From NCBI RefSeq assembly GCF_014529535.1, contig NW_023503409.1, positions 8,742,390 through 8,806,389 on the forward strand: a DNA stretch of 64,000 nt, in the 5' to 3' direction. Below the pieces are notes generated by a model that had not been told where the DNA came from, did no database searches, and saw only the letters and a list, made by a program, of their open reading frames with translations. The stretch comes from Bradysia coprophila (taxonomy: Eukaryota > Arthropoda > Insecta > Diptera > Sciaridae). This document shows positions 59,515 to 64,000 of this stretch, one piece after another. The translations under genes and the position numbers were made by a program. Each line of letters starts with the position of its first letter. The first letter of the stretch is position 1.

Positions 59515-62381
59515 TTATTGACATATTTTGTCAAGCTGCGAAATGAAGGTCTGTAAGCTTACGACATGCCAATGATCACCAGAAAATTTTGCTTGCAAAT
59601 TCTTTGCTAATTGAAGAGGCGTAAGCCCGTCATTGTTTTGCATGTTGATCAAGGCTGCATTCGTTGATAGTACTAGTTGTAGCACACGATGTTTTGGTCT
59701 ATACCTGGTTGCGTAGTAATCACGAACGAGCAGATGTAAAATGTTATTTCCTACGTGATCTCTAGCAAATACATCACAATCCTTTGAAGTTAGAACAGCA
59801 TCAATTATCTCTTCAATCTCAGGACTGTCGTAATAGCTACACTCTAAAGCTGTATGTAGTGCATGCACTGACTCTCCGGATTCTGTTAACCAGTGCGTCT
59901 TAGCCCCATGACTGAGCAAAGTTTTCAATATGGAAGGGCAAGAATTCTCGATTGCATATGTTAGAGGTGTCCTATCGAATATATCCAAGGCATTAACGTC
60001 CGCTGAATATTTTTCAAGCAAGGTCGTTGTGTCTTTACATGCGCCAGCTCCTACAGCAATCATTAATGGAGTCCTGCCGCATTTATCTTTAAAGTCTGTA
60101 AGTGTCGGATCTGTTGATCTAAACGAGGTGAAGTTGTTTTCGTACGTCGCACGGTACAAATTCCGATCGCATTCTCTCTTCACTGAGTGATCGTTTATGT
60201 AACAATGTTTTGGACCGCAAATAAAGAGGCATTCGAGTAGATTGTTTATCGAGTACTTCTCCTTTAATTCATTCAATTCAATGTTAGGCTCCAAGTTTGT
60301 CCAAGAATTTAATATGATCCTGATTATACCGAACCTTTTAATGCACTCTGAACAGTTAACAATAGCGTCTGATTCCACATTTTTCTGTTCAGAGTACAAG
60401 ATGCGTTCGAGTAGATTTTTTCCGCAATTTTTCTCGATTATCTTACACAATGCAATTTTCAATGGTTCAGAGTCCGATAGAGACGACAATAGATAGGTAA
60501 TTTCCAAATTTACAATGCGCGGTGAAGTAGATGGCCGTCGTAGCGACTTCAACTTATTGAATGCACGTTCGAGTAAATTTTTTTCGAGATTTCTCTCATT
60601 TGTCTGTACGTAAAATTCCTTTAGTTTGTTCAAATAATATGTCATATAAATGACTTCGATACTGTCAAAGCAGCAGCAAAGGTGATCCTTCTCTGGGATG
60701 CATGACATTTCGTTGACGAGCCATTTGACTAAATTCAAATTATTGATAGAAACGGCAATTGAAATAAGTTCTGTAGATTTTTCTCTCACGTCATAGTTGG
60801 ATACTATAACTGTACGTTGTACCGCATCTAAGCTGTTATGTCGAATCTGATTGTAGATTATATGCTCAATTTCTTTGGAATAATTTTGAAACGGTTCAAA
60901 ATCTGCGGTTTGACTCAGTCCGCGAATGATTTTTTCTAGAACATCAACATTAAATATCGGAAATTCCAAAAGAGTTTTCTTTTTCGCGTAGAACTCATTA
61001 ACTAAATCAGCGTAATCAGCGACATGTTGCCAAACAATTGAAGTGTTTTCGGGGTCGTACCTCACATCAGACATGATAAATAATAGTTCCTTCAATACAG
61101 TCCTCTCGTCACCTAAAAACAGAAACGGAATTCGATAAAGACGATGAACTAGGAGACCAATTGACCAATGAACCTGAATCTTTCAAATCGAGACGTCTCG
61201 ATGCTTGCATCCAACGATGAACAGTAAACTCGTGACCGTCAATTTGAGCCAGAGAAAATTCGGACAGTTTTTCGATTGCCATTCGGATGATTTGCATTAC
61301 ATCTACTGGTTTCATTGGCAATGACTTGAAATCCACATTTGCCTCCGCACAAATGTCCTGAAAATAGCGATGAACAAAATGTGCAAATAACACATTGGTA
61401 GATGAGCAATAAGCCAGACGATCGAACATTTTTACGGCAATTCTTTCTATCGGCCCTCCGATTGCATTTAATTTATTAACGGCGAACCGAACAATTTTCT
61501 GAAGACTTTTCTCGTAGGTTAGATCCAGTGTATTGGATTCGTCGCTGTATTGTATCGGTTGGTCATTCATTGCCTTTAAATAATCTTTGAGTCTATAGTC
61601 ACTTTTACTTCTGCGCTGAAATTTAATGGTCGATACCATCACGCACAACACTAACGTGATCCGTCCAGATCGTTCAACTAAGAGTTTTTTATCCTCCTCA
61701 GAGTCCATCCCTGATGTGCCCAAAATATTTTCCACCAATTGGATCGCCTCGTCTTCTGGCATTAGATCCAGGCGCTGGTTCCTAACGTGTCCGTAGCTTT
61801 CTCGAGTGAAGGGACGTTGTGATGTCATCAACACAGCAAAGTTCGATGACCGCTGGTTTAGCGGAAGATATTTGACAATATTATCGAAGTCCTCGACATT
61901 ATCGAAAATGATGAGGAATTTCTCTTTCTCTCGATTGGCTAGAATGTTATAAATCTGGAACATGATCGGATCGAAATTTGTAGCTGCGATTTCATCAGAC
62001 GAGTGCAGTCCAATCTGTTCCATTACTTCAGCAAAACATTTCTTTATGCTCAGGTCGTCTTCAGAATCGATCCAAATAAAGTGCTGGAATTTTCGCGTTT
62101 TCCTACAATTCGATGCAATCTTTCTGGCAGTTTGAGTTTTACCATATCCTCCAAGCGCATGAATTACCAAGCAGGGAAATTTTATTTGAACGTCAGTTGT
62201 AATAGGATGGCTCAGGTATTTAACGGCCGATTTAACGTACGCAACTCTGCCAATAAATGCTCCGTGAGGTTCGGGAACACTTTTGAATGAAATATTCCTC
62301 GGCTGCACGGTCGGCGGAACGATCCGTGGCGTGTCAAAAGTTGAAGTTGCCACTCGTTGATTTATTATTAGCTCGCGAGCA
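59515..62381 (-). CDS. NB-ARC/STAND NTPase with C-terminal ankyrin repeats (at least 925 aa, 5' end unresolved)
   Basis: Two exons are clear: 62381-61174 and 61112-59515, with a 61-nt GT-AG intron; the phases join as DSG-DERTVL. The upstream acceptor TTTTTCAG enters in phase 2, so a first exon is missing from my model, and the first in-frame ATG lies beyond the P-loop. Counting from the Val at 62353: NB-ARC P-loop ALGGYGKT (66-73), Walker B FLIIFDNVED (146-155), sensor strand FAVLMTSQR, the LMPEDEAIQLVENI helix, a degraded GLPLAL box (SGRITLVLCVM) and FTVHRWMQ (377-383), matching the MHRLVQ box of NB-ARC proteins. Then comes a long helical region, and ankyrin repeats at about 734-904 (CGRTPLMIAV, FDRTPLTYAI, VGNNILHLLV, DGLTPLQLA). 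STAND proteins are ATP-switched, self-assembling signalling hubs in immunity and cell death. The long open frame argues that it is functional or recently so. Confidence 0.85.
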
Positions 62382-62556
62382 CTGAAAAAGTTGTTCTAAA
62401 TTATTCAATTTGTTCAGGGAACTTACAATATAATTAATATACTGTCCAGGCGCGCCGAGCAGAATAGTATAGAAAATGTATTGAGAGCTTAATAAGCACG
62501 AAAATAATGACTTTCGTAAAATGTTTCTATATGCCGGAGCCAGTTCATAGTACATT

Positions 62557-62677
62557 TTCTACCTTGGTGTATATTTCGAGAATAACTTCGTATGTACAAT
62601 TGTATATAACGAGCGCCAGCGAGTGTATATACAATTGTACATAAGAAGTGATTCGAGAAATATACACCAAGGTAGAA
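62557..62677. mobile_element. 121-bp palindromic element, upstream flank of the NB-ARC gene
   Basis: TTCTACCTTGGTGTATATTT.. and its complement form arms of about 50 bp with few mismatches. The apex is ACGAGCGCCAGCGAGTG. It lies where the missing first exon or promoter of the NB-ARC gene would be expected. Confidence 0.85.
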
Positions 62678-62683
62678 CAATGT

Positions 62684-63178
62684 TTTATCTCCTGCAAGCT
62701 GATATTTCATACATTAGCGAAATAACCACAAAAATTTGGATTTAAAATTAATTAATTAAGCATGTTGTTTTAAAACGCATTCACAACAAAAAAAAAACAT
62801 CATACAGAGAATCCTTTATTTACTTACTCACACACATATTCTATCCACCTCAACATTTCGTTCAAATCACATCATTCCGACTACTCTGATTATTTGATCG
62901 ATGTAGAAGTGACTAACGAACCACTACCGACACCAATTGTATCGCGTTATGTGATTTGTTGGCGTAGTGGTCAGCATGTTTGGTTGATATGCTGCTGGTC
63001 CCGTGTTCGCTTCCGCCGTTCGGCGATTTTTTTTTTTTCAAATATGTAGATGGAAAGTAAATTTACCCTAGGTGGGTTATGTGTGAATTATCCAATCGTA
63101 TAGGCTGTGGTTATGTATGTGTTTGTGTTTATATGCAGAAACGCGTAATGTATGAAATATCAGCTTGCAGGAGATAAA
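62684..63178. mobile_element. MITE with perfect 33-bp TIRs
   Basis: The TIR TTTATCTCCTGCAAGCTGAT.. (62684-62716) matches the complement of 63146-63178 exactly. ATGTT on both sides reads as a 5-bp duplication if the outermost T is excluded. The interior carries a tRNA-like segment. Confidence 0.85.
62957..63040 (+). ncRNA. tRNA-like segment with poly-T end (possible SINE head)
   Basis: TTGGCGTAGTGGTCAGCA fits the tRNA A box (TRGCNNAGYNGG). GTGTTCGCTTCC, about 30 bases further on, resembles the B box (GGTTCGANTCC). A run of about 12 T follows, a polymerase III stop. No good acceptor stem can be drawn, so it is not a working tRNA gene. A tRNA-derived SINE trapped in the MITE is the best reading. 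Confidence 0.5.
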
Positions 63179-63179
63179 T

Positions 63180-64000
63180 GTTAGAATGGGACATTGAACT
63201 TTTGACATTTTTTGTATTTTGATTAAGAATGTTATTGTAAACAAAAAATTGTTCTACACTATTACAGAATTTTCAAGTTTTGTACTTTTAATTCATATTT
63301 GAATTACGGCTACGACCCAAATTCAACCTAAAAGCAAACCTTTTTCGTGAGAGAATTAAGAAAAAATGACATGAGAAGAAAAGAGAGGCATATAGAGACG
63401 TATAGTCTTTTTTATGTTTGACTGATCCTTGAAAATCAGAAAACAATTAATTAAAAATATAAATGTTTATAATTTTGCGATAGTTTAGAATAATTTGTTG
63501 CTTAGAATAATGTTGTCTATCGAAATTATTGAAACTTCAGTCCCCCATTGGCCTATTCGGTAGTAACGTTGAATTTGTTGGTGAGAAGCGTCAATTTGTG
63601 CTGGTCATTGTACCACACAGTTTTCCCTTAACTAGCATTCCCTTTGTCGTTATTACCTTTAACAACACTCAGCATCGTTAAGTGATTGGGCGGCATTATA
63701 TTCAACTACGCTAAATTTAAAATTTAAAATTTTAGGCTCAAACATTGACTTTCTGTATAAAATTTTCTTTGGATTTAAAAAAAAAAAAATTTTATACAGA
63801 AAGTCAATGTTTGAGCCTACGCTCTTTATGGCAGTAAATAAATGAATTATTATTATTAAAATAATTATCTTAGGGGCGAAAGTATGAGATGATGGAAATT
63901 TTTTGAGTTCAATATAATTCGGCGGTTAGTGGCAAACTGGCTAAAAAAAATCAGCTCGCGACTACAGGAATAGGAAGGGCACGTTACGACGTCTGAATCC
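63180..64000. other. Terminal gene-free stretch
   Basis: Apart from the hairpin at 63733-63819, I see no coding or RNA gene up to the window end. Confidence 0.4.
63733..63819. repeat. Perfect hairpin with 34-bp arms
   Basis: TAGGCTCAAACATTGACTTT.. (63733-63766) and its complement (63786-63819) enclose about 20 bases. The outer TA on both sides fits a Tc1/mariner-type target. Confidence 0.85.

Noticed and set aside
62334..62555. Frame starting MYYELAPAYRN as first exon of the NB-ARC gene
   Set aside because: It has a good GTAAGT donor, but joining to the acceptor at 62382 leaves the NB-ARC exon out of frame, so I did not include it.
62957..63040. Functional tRNA gene
   Set aside because: The A box is good, but no acceptor stem forms and the T-arm is poor. 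Listed as tRNA-like only.

Overview
The window is nuclear DNA of an insect, most probably a dipteran. It is AT-rich, has GT-AG introns (several of only 55-110 nt), carries a clear Yorkie gene and a windpipe-like proteoglycan gene, and is full of small palindromic and terminal-inverted-repeat elements. No operon, bacterial or organellar organisation is visible. The species cannot be fixed from the sequence alone.

Layout: 1-2.0 kb holds two decayed non-LTR retrotransposon pieces in opposite orientation, one interrupted by a MITE. At 3.4-5.4 kb two tandem genes encode secreted cysteine-rich proteins with matching core promoters. At 8.9-19.7 kb lies yorkie (7 coding exons, 479 aa), the Hippo-pathway co-activator; its introns are loaded with MITEs. 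From 19.7 to 30.9 kb there is no convincing gene, only the yorkie 3' region, many palindromes and a 152-bp tandem repeat. At 30.9-33.7 kb (minus) a six-exon gene encodes an 827-aa leucine-rich-repeat transmembrane protein with a cytoplasmic PPCY motif. A 12.8-kb gene-free stretch follows, then a windpipe-like LRR proteoglycan at 46.5-48.4 kb (plus). At 54.7-55.3 kb (minus) is an ER FKBP2-type prolyl isomerase with a C-terminal KDEL. A broken Xaa-Pro aminopeptidase copy sits at 57.3-57.7 kb. At 59.5-62.4 kb (minus) is an NB-ARC/STAND NTPase with C-terminal ankyrin repeats, whose 5' end I cannot find because its upstream flank is occupied by a hairpin and a MITE.

How genes work together: the genes do not form one pathway. 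Yorkie (WW domains), the LRR-TM protein (PPxY, a WW ligand) and windpipe (a signalling modulator in Drosophila) could all feed growth control, but only family knowledge suggests it. The most notable points are: (1) this Yorkie keeps a second, YAP-like Lats site followed by a DSGLS phosphodegron, and a C-terminal TWL PDZ ligand; (2) a fly-type genome carries an NLR-like NB-ARC-ankyrin gene; (3) several otherwise different palindromic elements carry the 7-mer GCGAAGC at their apex, a sequence known to fold into an exceptionally stable DNA mini-hairpin.

All coordinates, splice sites and repeat boundaries were read by eye, and no database search was possible.
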